Source: Methanolobus sp. ZRKC5 (GTDB lineage: Archaea; Halobacteriota; Methanosarcinia; Methanosarcinales; Methanosarcinaceae). Taken from it: 64,000 bases of DNA. The notes below the pieces were generated by a model, which searched no databases, was not told the origin of the DNA, and worked only from the letters and a program-made list of their open reading frames with translations. Positions 35,301 to 44,647 of this stretch are shown piece by piece. Position numbers and translations under genes: made by a program. The first letter of the stretch is position 1. The number at the start of each line of letters is the position of its first letter. The DNA lies in the NCBI RefSeq assembly GCF_038446525.1, contig NZ_CP151792.1:2232001-2296000 (forward strand), given 5' to 3'.

Positions 35301-36485
35301 ATGAAATTCATTGAAGGCGGTATCTGTGCGGTAAAGGGCGTGCGTGCCGGTGGTATCAAGCCCGGAAAAATGGGAATGGCAATTATTCAGGCAGAAGGAA
35401 ACGCTGCCGGAGTCTACACTAGGAACAAGGTCATTGCAGCTCCGCTGGTGGTTACAAGGGAGAACCTCTCAAAAACCGGAAAGCTCTCTGCGGTAATAGC
35501 AAACAGTGGCAATGCAAATGCTTTCACAGGTGTGCAGGGTCTTGCTGATGCCAGGATCATGGCATCTTCACTTGCCTCCAAACTTGGGGTTGACGAGGAA
35601 CTGGTAGCTGTGGCTTCCACAGGTGTTGTGGGACACAAACTTGACACCGGCTGGATAACGACTCATCTTGATGAGGCCCTTGATTCTATGGGTGAGGACG
35701 CAGATGCCAGTATGAGTGCAGCACGTGCTATCATGACAACTGACACTGTCCCAAAGGAGCTCGCCATTGAGATGGATTCCGGCATCCGCATTGCAGGAAT
35801 TGCCAAGGGCTCAGGTATGATAGAACCTAATATGGGTACCATGCTTGCTTTTGTCTATACCGATGCAGAGATTCCTTCAGAGATCTTACATTCATGCCTT
35901 ACAAGTTCCGTAGATAAAAGTTTCAATATGGTGGTTGTGGATGGTGACACAAGCACCAACGATATGGTACTTGTAACAGCCACAGGCCAGTCCGGTATCA
36001 GTCCGCAAACGTCTGATTTCCAGGCAGGTCTTGATCTTGTACTGACCGAGCTTGCAAAAATAATAGCAATCGACGGAGAAGGTGCCACTAAACTCATAGA
36101 GTCCAAGGTCACCGGTGCAGCCTCTGAAAAGGATGCTCGTCTTGTGGCCAAGGCAATAGTCCGCTCCCCTCTGGTCAAGTCTGCCATCTTCGGTCAGGAC
36201 CCCAATTGGGGACGTGTCATAGTAGCAGCTGGTTATTCCGGTGCAGATATGGACCAGACGAAGATCTCCCTTTCATTCTCAGCCGGAACCGAGGTCGTTG
36301 AACTGGTAAAAAACGGCAAAGTGGTCAAAAATGAGGAGGAAGCCCTGTCCCAGCTAAAGTCCATCATGGACCAGGACGAGATATTCATCATAACTGACCT
36401 CGGTCTGGGTCACGAGAGTGCGACAGCATGGGGTTGTGACCTGACGTATGATTATGTCAGGATTAATGCTGAGTACACGACTTGA
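35301..36485 (+). CDS. argJ: Bifunctional ornithine acetyltransferase / N-acetylglutamate synthase
   Basis: Transfers the acetyl group from N-acetylornithine to glutamate, and may also use acetyl-CoA, in the cyclic arginine pathway. The 394-aa precursor should cut itself before the Thr nucleophile in the motif EPNMGTMLAF (near residue 185) to give alpha and beta chains. KGSGMIEPN just before it, and FGQDPNWGR in the beta chain, are also conserved. ATG 35301 follows AAGGA. Overall length is normal. It is the third gene of the argC cluster. Confidence 0.96.
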   Translation: MKFIEGGICAVKGVRAGGIKPGKMGMAIIQAEGNAAGVYTRNKVIAAPLVVTRENLSKTGKLSAVIANSGNANAFTGVQGLADARIMASSLASKLGVDEELVAVASTGVVGHKLDTGWITTHLDEALDSMGEDADASMSAARAIMTTDTVPKELAIEMDSGIRIAGIAKGSGMIEPNMGTMLAFVYTDAEIPSEILHSCLTSSVDKSFNMVVVDGDTSTNDMVLVTATGQSGISPQTSDFQAGLDLVLTELAKIIAIDGEGATKLIESKVTGAASEKDARLVAKAIVRSPLVKSAIFGQDPNWGRVIVAAGYSGADMDQTKISLSFSAGTEVVELVKNGKVVKNEEEALSQLKSIMDQDEIFIITDLGLGHESATAWGCDLTYDYVRINAEYTT

Positions 36486-36669
36486 TATTTCTGTTAATAG
36501 TGGAGGGGCTGAACCTTTCTGTACTTCTTTTTTTAGTTTCTTGCATTATTAAATAATTTTGGCATACCTTTATTGTTTTTGATAATTCCCACTACTCTGT
36601 ATTCGGTTGCAACAAATTATAAGTAACCCTTATTATATAATCAATTTCATAAAAGTGGGTGTGCCAGAT

Positions 36670-39321
36670 ATGTCTTTGAAAATAAACGATTCCTCGGTTT
36701 CTAAGTTTGAAGTGGATTCAATGGATATCCATGGAGATGGAATTGTCATACTATCACCCGATGGGATCATTTCTTATTCGAATTCAAGTTGGCATGAATT
36801 TGTCTGGAGCAATGGTACACATCCTGTTAAAAATGTTGAAGGAATCGATTATTTAAAAAAGTGTGATGAAACAACTGGTGAAAAAGCAGAAGAAGCTGCA
36901 GAAGCAGCAAAAGGGATAAGAGATGTCATTAATGGGGATAAGAACATATTCAAGCTTGGATATTCCTGCCAGGTTTCTGGTGAAAAACACTTTTTTTTAA
37001 TGAAAGTCCAACCACTCTCACAAAATCATCCTACAAATGTTCTTTTACAACATATTGATATCAATGGGCAGAAAAAAACAGATGCAGATTTACTTGGATT
37101 AGAAAAACGTTTTCATACAGTCCTAAATAACATACAGCTTGTCAAGTTAACATTGGCTTCAAATGGGGATATTATTTCTTTTAATGACTACTTACTCGAT
37201 CTGACAGGATGGAAAAAAGAAGAAGTTCTTAACAAAAATTGGTTTGAAATTTTCCTGCCGGCAGAAACAACTGCTGACATAAAAACCGCCTTCCTTAAGA
37301 CAATTGAAAATAATGATGTGCCCACATATCATGAAAATGAGATTATCACAAAAGATGGGGACAGGAGATTAATTGCCTGGACAAATACTGTTTTTAAAGA
37401 CCAACATGGTAGAATTTTCGGTATTACCAGTGTTGGGGAAGATATAACCGACCATAGGTTTGCAGAAAAGTCGCTGTTGGATAGCAAAGGGCAATTACGC
37501 ACATTAGTGGATACGATTCCAGACGTAGTTTGGCTGAAAGATGCTAATGGTACTTACCTCATATGCAATGCCAAGTTTGAGCGATTCTTTGGTGCAAAAG
37601 AGGCAGAAATTATTGGGAAGACTGATTATGATTTCGTAGACAGTGATCTGGCAGATTTTTTCACCCAAAAAGACAGGGAAGCAATGGAAGCTGGAAAACC
37701 TGTTATGAATGAAGAGAAGATCACGTACTCCGATGATGGACATGAAGAATATCTCGAAACCATCAAAAGTCCAATGTATGATTCTAATGGACAGTTGATA
37801 GGAGTACTGGGTGTTGGCAGGGATATTACCCCGCGCAAACAAGCAGAAGAGGAACTGAAGGCGAGAGAATTAAAGCTTCGTACTGCACAGAAGATCGGAC
37901 ATTTTGGAAGCTGGGAGTTCGACTTAAACTCCGGCAAAGTGGATGCTTCGGAGGAAATACTTAGAATATACGGCATGGAAGATAAACAGTGTACGATCGA
38001 AGATATGCAAAAAGTACTGCTACCTGAATATGTTCCTATTCTGGATGCGGCACTAAGTGATTTAATGACTAGCAAGGTGCCTTATGAAGTCCAATTCAGG
38101 ATAATGAGGCAAAATGATGGTGAGACCCGTGATATACGTTCGGTGGCTGAATATTTCCCCGAGCGAAATGCAGTTATCGGAATGATTCAGGATATCACTG
38201 AACAAAAAAGGATTGATAAACAAATTGCCGAAGAGGCTATCTGGAGACGTATATTCATAGAAAAATCCCGGGATGGGATAGTTGCCCTTGATAAAAATGG
38301 TAAAGTTTACGAGATGAACCAAAAATATGCGGATATGCTTGGCTATTCTCTGGAAGAAGGCCTTGAGTTGCATGTTTGGGATTGGGACACCCAATGGACA
38401 CGTGAAGAATTGGTTGAAATGATCAGGCATGTTGGTGAACCCGGGAATCATTTTGAGATGAGCCAACGCCGCAAAGACGGCTCTTTTATTGATGTGGAGG
38501 TCAATTCGAACGGGGTCATGTTTGGGGAGCAGAAATTATCTTTATGCGTGTGCAGGGATATTACAGAAAGGAAGCAGGCTGAAGAGGTATTACTGCGTGC
38601 TAAAATAGATTCAGAAGCTGCTAACAAGGCAAAATCAGAATTCCTTGCTAACATGAGTCACGAACTACGCACCCCTCTTAATTCCATTTACGGTTTTTCA
38701 CAAGTGCTAAATGATAAAATAGTGGGTGAGCTGAACGAAAAACAATCAGTGTATCTTTCGAATATTCTGGACAGCAGTGAACATTTGCTCGAATTGATCA
38801 ATGATATTCTCGATCTATCAAAAGTTGAAGCCGGGAAGATGAAACTTGAATATGGAACTTTCAGAGTTAGTGATCTAATAGATGAAACTTTGATATCGAT
38901 GCAACCTGCTGCAAAGAAGAAACTCATCGATATAAGGTCCGAAATTCAGACTGATGATGTCGAAATATATGCCGACAAAAGCAAGATTAAAGATATTATG
39001 TATAACCTTTTTTCCAACGCAATTAAATTCACACCTGAAAAGGGAGACATATACGTTAATACAATTTCCATCAATGGCACACTGCAGGTCTCTGTCTCAG
39101 ATAATGGTATTGGTATTTCAAAAGACGACCAACAAGAGATATTCAAACCCTTCAAACAAGCAGACTCTTTTCTAACCCGTAAATTTGAAGGGACGGGTCT
39201 TGGTCTTGCAATTGTTAAAAAATATGTGGAAATGCACGGTGGAAACGTTCTGGTAGAGAGCAGTCTGGGGAAAGGCAGCACTTTTACATTTGAAATTCCA
39301 TTGTATCAGAAAGAGAATTGA
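36670..39321 (+). CDS. Multi-PAS sensor histidine kinase
   Basis: An 883-aa soluble kinase without membrane helices. Five PAS-type domains can be read in order (starting near GDGIVILSPDG, VLNNIQLVKLTL, LVDTIPDVVWLKD, IGHFGSWEFDL and FIEKSRDGIVALDK), then HisKA with phosphoacceptor H near residue 663 in NMSHELRTPL, and a HATPase domain (SNAIKFT, DNGIGI, GTGLGLAI). ATG 36670 fits the GGGTG at 36656-36660; an upstream in-frame start at 36607 is not supported. It is the third kinase of the window and has no partner regulator beside it. The HisKA/HATPase end resembles that of the PocR kinase. Confidence 0.9.
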   Translation: MSLKINDSSVSKFEVDSMDIHGDGIVILSPDGIISYSNSSWHEFVWSNGTHPVKNVEGIDYLKKCDETTGEKAEEAAEAAKGIRDVINGDKNIFKLGYSCQVSGEKHFFLMKVQPLSQNHPTNVLLQHIDINGQKKTDADLLGLEKRFHTVLNNIQLVKLTLASNGDIISFNDYLLDLTGWKKEEVLNKNWFEIFLPAETTADIKTAFLKTIENNDVPTYHENEIITKDGDRRLIAWTNTVFKDQHGRIFGITSVGEDITDHRFAEKSLLDSKGQLRTLVDTIPDVVWLKDANGTYLICNAKFERFFGAKEAEIIGKTDYDFVDSDLADFFTQKDREAMEAGKPVMNEEKITYSDDGHEEYLETIKSPMYDSNGQLIGVLGVGRDITPRKQAEEELKARELKLRTAQKIGHFGSWEFDLNSGKVDASEEILRIYGMEDKQCTIEDMQKVLLPEYVPILDAALSDLMTSKVPYEVQFRIMRQNDGETRDIRSVAEYFPERNAVIGMIQDITEQKRIDKQIAEEAIWRRIFIEKSRDGIVALDKNGKVYEMNQKYADMLGYSLEEGLELHVWDWDTQWTREELVEMIRHVGEPGNHFEMSQRRKDGSFIDVEVNSNGVMFGEQKLSLCVCRDITERKQAEEVLLRAKIDSEAANKAKSEFLANMSHELRTPLNSIYGFSQVLNDKIVGELNEKQSVYLSNILDSSEHLLELINDILDLSKVEAGKMKLEYGTFRVSDLIDETLISMQPAAKKKLIDIRSEIQTDDVEIYADKSKIKDIMYNLFSNAIKFTPEKGDIYVNTISINGTLQVSVSDNGIGISKDDQQEIFKPFKQADSFLTRKFEGTGLGLAIVKKYVEMHGGNVLVESSLGKGSTFTFEIPLYQKEN

Positions 39322-39480
39322 TGGTTAATTTTTTTGGGTTGAATATATGCTGCTCATTTAAGGAACTTTCAGGATATGAGAGAATGCTGGGTATATTAAT
39401 TGGGCGCATTAACATCTCTTCCTTCTATCAATCACATATAAATACTCTCTAAACATAATTTGTATTCATTGGGTGAAATA

Positions 39481-40968
39481 ATGGACATTGCCGATTGGGA
39501 AAAACGGTATTCAGAAGCAGTCTCTAATGTAAAAGGGCAGCTTGAAAATGTGCAGGGTGTATTCGTGGCTTATAATAGTAATGTTGATGCCATGAAACAT
39601 ATCAGCGAAACGGACATAAAAAAGCTCATTGGGATAGTGGGATGCGAAAAGATACATGAAAGGATGGTGGAATATCCCAGAGAGATAAAAGACCCTGTAG
39701 ATTTTATGGCCCGCCTCATCATAGCCATGCGGGACGGCAAGGCGGCTGAAGTTCCTACTTATACAACTGATATTCATGAATGGTTAATGGATAACCTTGT
39801 TTTTGATTCTGCACGCATGGGCGGGCAGGCTGGTATCATATCCAATCTTCTGGTAACTCTTGGCGTGAAGAACGTCATCACCTATGTACCATGGCTTGCA
39901 AGGGAGCAGGCAGAGTATTTTGTGGATTCTCCTAATCTGTGGCATCCTGTTATGGAAGACGGGAAACTAGTTCTGAAACATCCAAAGGAAGCATATGACC
40001 CGGAGCAAAAGCCCAAGATCAACTGGATACTTGAATTCTCCAATGGTATGAAGTTCAGTTGTGCAGGCGAAAAATACGAAGTTCCAAGGGACAACCGGTT
40101 GATAATATCATCCCGGCCTAAATGGATAAGAATAGACATGAGTCCTGAGATGTACGAGCAGCTCTCTGATATCAGGGAAGACATAGACGGTGCAATTCTT
40201 GCCGGATACCAGATGATTAAGGAAGAATACGAAGACGGTACAACCTATCTTGATTATGTGCAGAGGGCTGTCAGTGTAATAGAGCGTCTGAAAGGCTGCA
40301 ATCCTCAGATGCGTATACATGTGGAATTTACATCCATACAGAACAAGGTCATCCGCAAAGCCCTGCTTACCGATATCGTGAAAAAGCATGTAACTTCACT
40401 TGGTCTTGATACCGTGGAAGTTGCAAACGCTCTCAACGTGCTTGGATACGAGGAACTGGCATATTCTGTGATAAATAAAGGCGAGAACAGCATTGTTTCT
40501 CTCTACGAAGGCGCTGTCAGGCTTCTCAAGGAACTTGAGTTGCAGAGGGTGCATATTCATTCACTGGGCTATTATATCTGTGTGGTATCAAAGGACCATC
40601 CACTGGATGCAGATTCTCACAGGCAGGCACTGCTTTTTGCTTCAACGGTGGCAGCAACACAGGCAACTCTTGGCGCCATTAAATGTATTGATGATATTTC
40701 CGTAGGTCTGGAAGTACCTGTCTATACTGACGGACATGATGACCTTATAGAACTTGAAAAATATCTTGTGAGAAGGGGCATCTGTACAGCTGAGGATTTC
40801 GAGGATGGTTGTATAAGCAGTAGTAGTCATGGTCTTATTATAGTTCCATCCAAAGTTGTAAAGGACCCTGTTGCAACGGTGGGGATAGGTGACGCCATAT
40901 CAGCAGGTGCTTTTATTGCTTTGCTTGCAAAAATGCCGAAGGTCAATATATGCCAGATAAAGGAGTAA
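39481..40968 (+). CDS. pfkC: ADP-dependent phosphofructokinase/glucokinase
   Basis: Phosphorylates fructose 6-phosphate (and possibly glucose) with ADP as donor, in the modified Embden-Meyerhof pathway used by Methanosarcinales for glycogen breakdown. The 495-aa ribokinase-fold protein shows FVAYNSNVDAMKHI near the N-terminus, RMGGQAGIISNLL, and the catalytic GXGD signature in VGIGDAISAGAF at the C-terminus. ATG 39481 has GGGTGA 4 nt upstream; TTG-type start 39460 is less likely. A paralogue begins 3 nt after its stop. Which of the two is the real PFK cannot be told here; the symbol is provisional. Confidence 0.88.
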   Translation: MDIADWEKRYSEAVSNVKGQLENVQGVFVAYNSNVDAMKHISETDIKKLIGIVGCEKIHERMVEYPREIKDPVDFMARLIIAMRDGKAAEVPTYTTDIHEWLMDNLVFDSARMGGQAGIISNLLVTLGVKNVITYVPWLAREQAEYFVDSPNLWHPVMEDGKLVLKHPKEAYDPEQKPKINWILEFSNGMKFSCAGEKYEVPRDNRLIISSRPKWIRIDMSPEMYEQLSDIREDIDGAILAGYQMIKEEYEDGTTYLDYVQRAVSVIERLKGCNPQMRIHVEFTSIQNKVIRKALLTDIVKKHVTSLGLDTVEVANALNVLGYEELAYSVINKGENSIVSLYEGAVRLLKELELQRVHIHSLGYYICVVSKDHPLDADSHRQALLFASTVAATQATLGAIKCIDDISVGLEVPVYTDGHDDLIELEKYLVRRGICTAEDFEDGCISSSSHGLIIVPSKVVKDPVATVGIGDAISAGAFIALLAKMPKVNICQIKE

Positions 40969-40971
40969 CCG

Positions 40972-42342
40972 ATGAATATTCTCTGTGCCTACAATGCAAA
41001 TATAGATTCCATCAATCACATTGATGGCCAGGAACTTTCCCGAATGCTCGAAGAGAGCACAGAATTTCAGGACAAGTTTCAGGAGAAATTAGTAAATCCT
41101 CCAGGTTCCATATCATCAAAATCAGACTTCTTTGCAGGCCTGCTTTTATGCATGCGTGATGGTACAGGCGCTGAATGGCTCATTCATGACAAAGAAGTTT
41201 TTGAATGGCTCAAAAAGACATTTCTCAATGATTCTTTAATGAGAATGGGTGGCAATATGGGTATAATGGCCAACGTTCTCTCAGAGCTCGGCGCTTCAAA
41301 GGTGGTGCCGAATGTTGCCAGTCTTTCAAAACTGCAGGCATCCTTTTTTTCTCAAAAGGCTATCTTCCATCCGTATGATGGAAAGCTGTACAACAGTAAG
41401 GAAATAGGGGCTATTCTACCAGCCAATAATAACAGGCCTGAGCTCATTCACTTTGTATTCGACTTCAAAAAAGGAGACACTGTTAATTTTTCAGGTGACA
41501 TCATTTCAGTTCCAAGGGAAAACAGGTTCATAGCAACCTACGATCTTTTAAACTTCCAGCTTCACCTTAATGAACATTTCCGGGATTATTCCATGAAAAA
41601 TACCGCAGAGATGGATGGAGCTATTATTTCCGGTTTCCACATGTTGCAGGAAGATGAAGAAGGTTCTGAAAAGAACGATTATAAGCTAAAACTGGATACA
41701 TCCCTAAAGCAACTCCAGAGTTGGAAAGAAGCCAGAAAAGACCTGTATATTCATGTAGAATTCGGTCATTTTTCTTCCGGGAAAATAGCATCCTATGCAT
41801 TTTCTATTCTGTCTCCTATAGTTGACCGCATAGGGATGAATGAAGATGAACTTGCCATGCTTGCCAGTATCAATGGAATGGACCCAAAACCGATACTCGC
41901 AATGGATTCGGTGGCAATTGCAGAATCGGCAATAAAACTTTGCAGTGATTTCGGGCTGTGTAGAATGCTTGTTCACACAAGGGAATTCGCACTTTCAGTA
42001 TCATGCAGGACAGATGATGATCCAGAAAAAACAATTAATGCAATGGATTTTGGAGCCGGATGTGCTGCTGCTTTTGCATGTTCCGGGAAGCTTACTGACA
42101 GGGGAGAGCTGCTCACGATAGCATCCAATATACCGAAAAGTGAGTTTGGAAAAGCAGCATCTTCCAAACTTGCAAAACACATAGAAGAAGAGTGGAAGTG
42201 CAGCAACACATGCGGGATACACATGTCTTATCTGGTGACCATAGTTCCGACCCGTATTTGTGATGAGCCTGTGTCAACCGTGGGACTTGGGGACACTATC
42301 TCAGCCGCCATTTTTTTAAGGGAGCTTGAACTCAATTCCTGA
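40972..42342 (+). CDS. Second ADP-dependent sugar kinase paralogue
   Basis: A 456-aa homologue of the preceding protein, also of the ADP-PFK/GK family. Equivalent landmarks are CAYNANIDSINHI, RMGGNMGIMANVL and VGLGDTISAAIF, so the catalytic Asp is kept. Sequence divergence is large. ATG 40972 uses AAGGAG inside the end of the first gene, showing tight translational coupling. It may have a different sugar specificity or modulate the first enzyme. The OGG1-type gene overlaps or abuts its end. Confidence 0.85.
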   Translation: MNILCAYNANIDSINHIDGQELSRMLEESTEFQDKFQEKLVNPPGSISSKSDFFAGLLLCMRDGTGAEWLIHDKEVFEWLKKTFLNDSLMRMGGNMGIMANVLSELGASKVVPNVASLSKLQASFFSQKAIFHPYDGKLYNSKEIGAILPANNNRPELIHFVFDFKKGDTVNFSGDIISVPRENRFIATYDLLNFQLHLNEHFRDYSMKNTAEMDGAIISGFHMLQEDEEGSEKNDYKLKLDTSLKQLQSWKEARKDLYIHVEFGHFSSGKIASYAFSILSPIVDRIGMNEDELAMLASINGMDPKPILAMDSVAIAESAIKLCSDFGLCRMLVHTREFALSVSCRTDDDPEKTINAMDFGAGCAAAFACSGKLTDRGELLTIASNIPKSEFGKAASSKLAKHIEEEWKCSNTCGIHMSYLVTIVPTRICDEPVSTVGLGDTISAAIFLRELELNS

Positions 42343-42343
42343 T

Positions 42344-43180
42344 ATGTATACTCTTTTCTCTGAGAACTTTAACCTGAACTACACCCTTGATTGTGGTCAG
42401 GTATTCCGGTGGGACTTTATCGATGGCTGGTGGACCGGGGTTGTAAATGGTCATGTTGCACGCTTGCAGCAGGACAGCAAAAGCGGTGAGGTCCTGGTAG
42501 ATTCAAAGGTAACAAAAAGTTATTTTGAGAATTATTTTCGTTTTGATGATGACCTTGATACCATCCTTCAAGAGGTCAATAAGGATAAATTTATGGATGA
42601 GGCTATAAGAAAGTACATGGGACTTCGTCTTATCAGGCAGGAACCCTGGGAATGCCTCATATCCTACATGCTCGCAACCGCCTGGAGTATTCCTAACATC
42701 AAAAGGGGTATTTCCATGATGTGCAGTAATTACGGGGAAGAAATTGAGGAAGGCTATTACAGTTTTCCAAAACCTCACTCACTTGTTCATGCATGCGATG
42801 ATGACCTTCGTAGCTGCAAGCTTGGTTTCAGGTCAGGCCGTCTGATCAAGGCTGCAAAACATGTGGAGGATGGAAATCTGGTTCTGGGGGATATTTTTGA
42901 GGTGGATTACAACGAAGCAAAACAGAGGTTGATGTTTTTAGAAGGCATAGGGGAGAAAGTGGCCGACTGCATTCTCCTTTTTGCATTTGATAAGATGGAG
43001 GCTTTTCCGGTGGATACTCATGTTGAAAAGGTTGTGAAGACGGTCTATGGTGATCATGAATTCTTCGGTGGAAATGCTACGAAAAGTAAAATTGGTAACT
43101 GGGGACGCATGTATTTCGGACAATACTGCGGCTATGCACAGCAGTATTTCTTCTATCAGAAAAGGCTTGAAGGGCTCTGA
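42344..43180 (+). CDS. OGG1-type 8-oxoguanine DNA glycosylase/lyase
   Basis: Removes oxidised guanine from DNA and cuts the abasic site. The 278-aa protein keeps the OGG1 N-terminal motif LDCGQVFRW, an arginine/WE segment (RQEPWECLISYMLA), and the helix-hairpin-helix GPD motif EGIGEKVADC with the catalytic Lys, followed by FPVDTHVEKVV with the catalytic Asp. ATG 42344 gives the best family start just after the kinase stop; TTG 42326 would overlap that gene. The pairing with sugar kinases looks like simple read-through. Confidence 0.9.
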   Translation: MYTLFSENFNLNYTLDCGQVFRWDFIDGWWTGVVNGHVARLQQDSKSGEVLVDSKVTKSYFENYFRFDDDLDTILQEVNKDKFMDEAIRKYMGLRLIRQEPWECLISYMLATAWSIPNIKRGISMMCSNYGEEIEEGYYSFPKPHSLVHACDDDLRSCKLGFRSGRLIKAAKHVEDGNLVLGDIFEVDYNEAKQRLMFLEGIGEKVADCILLFAFDKMEAFPVDTHVEKVVKTVYGDHEFFGGNATKSKIGNWGRMYFGQYCGYAQQYFFYQKRLEGL

Positions 43181-43188
43181 GCGTAAAA

Positions 43189-43219
43189 AGAAAAAGCTGT
43201 AAATATAATTACTTTTTCT
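43189..43219. terminator. Bidirectional terminator between the glycosylase and cca genes
   Basis: AGAAAAAG (43189-43196) and CTTTTTCT (43212-43219) can form an 8-bp stem with a 15-nt loop between two convergent stop codons, and overlaps the cca stop. AT-rich, so confidence is moderate. Confidence 0.5.
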
Positions 43220-44555
43220 GTTCCCATTTTCTCAGGAATATCCTGAATTCAGATTCCTTTATTTTTGCTATCTCGTTGCCTTCCAGAATTGTGAATCCTT
43301 CAGTCACTGCTTCTCCAAGGTGTTTCCCAAGTGAACAGGTTCTCATTCTCTTATTGAAGAGGTGCTTTGCAGTTGAGAACTTTCGTCTGATATCGGCAAC
43401 GTAGAAGCCATCCTCTATGTAAAGTGAGAATAGTTCATCTGAATCCTGATATTTTTCCTTGAATCCTTGTGCATGTTCACTGACCCATACAGGTGGACCT
43501 CTATGTTTTTTAACATTTGGAAGTTCAGATGAGATAAGTTCTAAAAGGATAATTGCATCTTCTTTTGCCCAGTAGCCCGAATTCAATACCTTAAAATCAT
43601 ATTCATCAAGCAAGGCACGGACCGAGTGCTCCATTTTATCCAGTTGAGGATACAGTATGTCATCAACAAGGTCCGGAGCCTTGAAGACAATAGCAACAAA
43701 CGAGCTTCCCCTTGAGTTCATCATATCGATGATCTCGTTTTCTTTCATAGGTGCCTTTTCTTTTGGGAAGAAGAAATCTTCAGAAGGTTCTTCCGTGTAT
43801 AGTCTACAGACGTCGATGAATTGTGCAAATTGATTCAGGGAAAGTGCAGCAGCCACATTTCTCTTCGGGTCGGTGGGGTCTATGACAATAAGAGGGTCTT
43901 CGTGCTTGACTGTTCCATGTTCCAGCATGTCGATGGTGAGTCCCGGTTTCCAGTTGCATGCGTTTCGCATTGTGTTGCGGAATGAACCGTAGTGTACTAT
44001 CAGAAGTTCAGTGAGATAACCTGAGAATCCCTGTGTCCGAAGCTCAGAGCCATAGGTTCCGGTGCCTTTCATAAACTGTTTCATGATCAGCACATCATCT
44101 TCGCGACCGGGAATGCTCATCTTGATGAATTCATTATGAAAAGGTGTTCTGTCAACGGCAGACTTGATCATGGAGGCGGAATCAACGGCAAAACAGGGGA
44201 CAAGGTCAACGTCGAAACCTCTGTAATTCATGTTGAGGTAAGGATGTTCTGCATAGCGTTCCTCAATGTTCTTTCCATCCTTTGCAACTTCCCTGGCAAT
44301 GAGAAGCCCGTTAACTTTCAGTTCTTCCCGACTGGTACTTTCCGGGAATGCAATAAAAATATCAAGATCATGTGTGCCTGATATCCAGGTATTTCTGGCA
44401 GCAGAACCAACAAGTTTAGGGATGATATTCTTTATTCCCAGTTGTTTTGCAGCAGTAATTACGTTTGATAGCAGTTCGGAAGCTACTTCCTGTAACTTCT
44501 CTTTTTCTTCAGGACTGGGTTTTATCCTGTCAAGTACCTGTTCTTCCAAAGTCAT
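43209..44555 (-). CDS. cca: CCA-adding tRNA nucleotidyltransferase (archaeal class I)
   Basis: Adds or repairs the CCA end of tRNAs using CTP and ATP. The 448-aa length suits the archaeal enzyme. The nucleotidyltransferase signature GSAARNTWISGTHDLDIFIAFP, with its two carboxylates in DLD, lies near residue 50, and a third Asp in FDVDLVPCF. The rest contains the tRNA-binding central and tail domains (LRTQGFSGYLTELL is conserved). ATG 44555 gives the family start MTLEEQVL; TTG 44567 is an alternative. It lies about 90 nt downstream of proB on the same strand, possibly read from its own promoter. Confidence 0.95.
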   Translation of the reverse strand: MTLEEQVLDRIKPSPEEKEKLQEVASELLSNVITAAKQLGIKNIIPKLVGSAARNTWISGTHDLDIFIAFPESTSREELKVNGLLIAREVAKDGKNIEERYAEHPYLNMNYRGFDVDLVPCFAVDSASMIKSAVDRTPFHNEFIKMSIPGREDDVLIMKQFMKGTGTYGSELRTQGFSGYLTELLIVHYGSFRNTMRNACNWKPGLTIDMLEHGTVKHEDPLIVIDPTDPKRNVAAALSLNQFAQFIDVCRLYTEEPSEDFFFPKEKAPMKENEIIDMMNSRGSSFVAIVFKAPDLVDDILYPQLDKMEHSVRALLDEYDFKVLNSGYWAKEDAIILLELISSELPNVKKHRGPPVWVSEHAQGFKEKYQDSDELFSLYIEDGFYVADIRRKFSTAKHLFNKRMRTCSLGKHLGEAVTEGFTILEGNEIAKIKESEFRIFLRKWEQKK

Positions 44556-44647
44556 TTTAGATCTCAATTTGAAATATGTATATAGGGAATCAATTATTAA
44601 AGATTAATGAACATTTATGAAAAAATAAACAGGATTAGTAAATAGAT

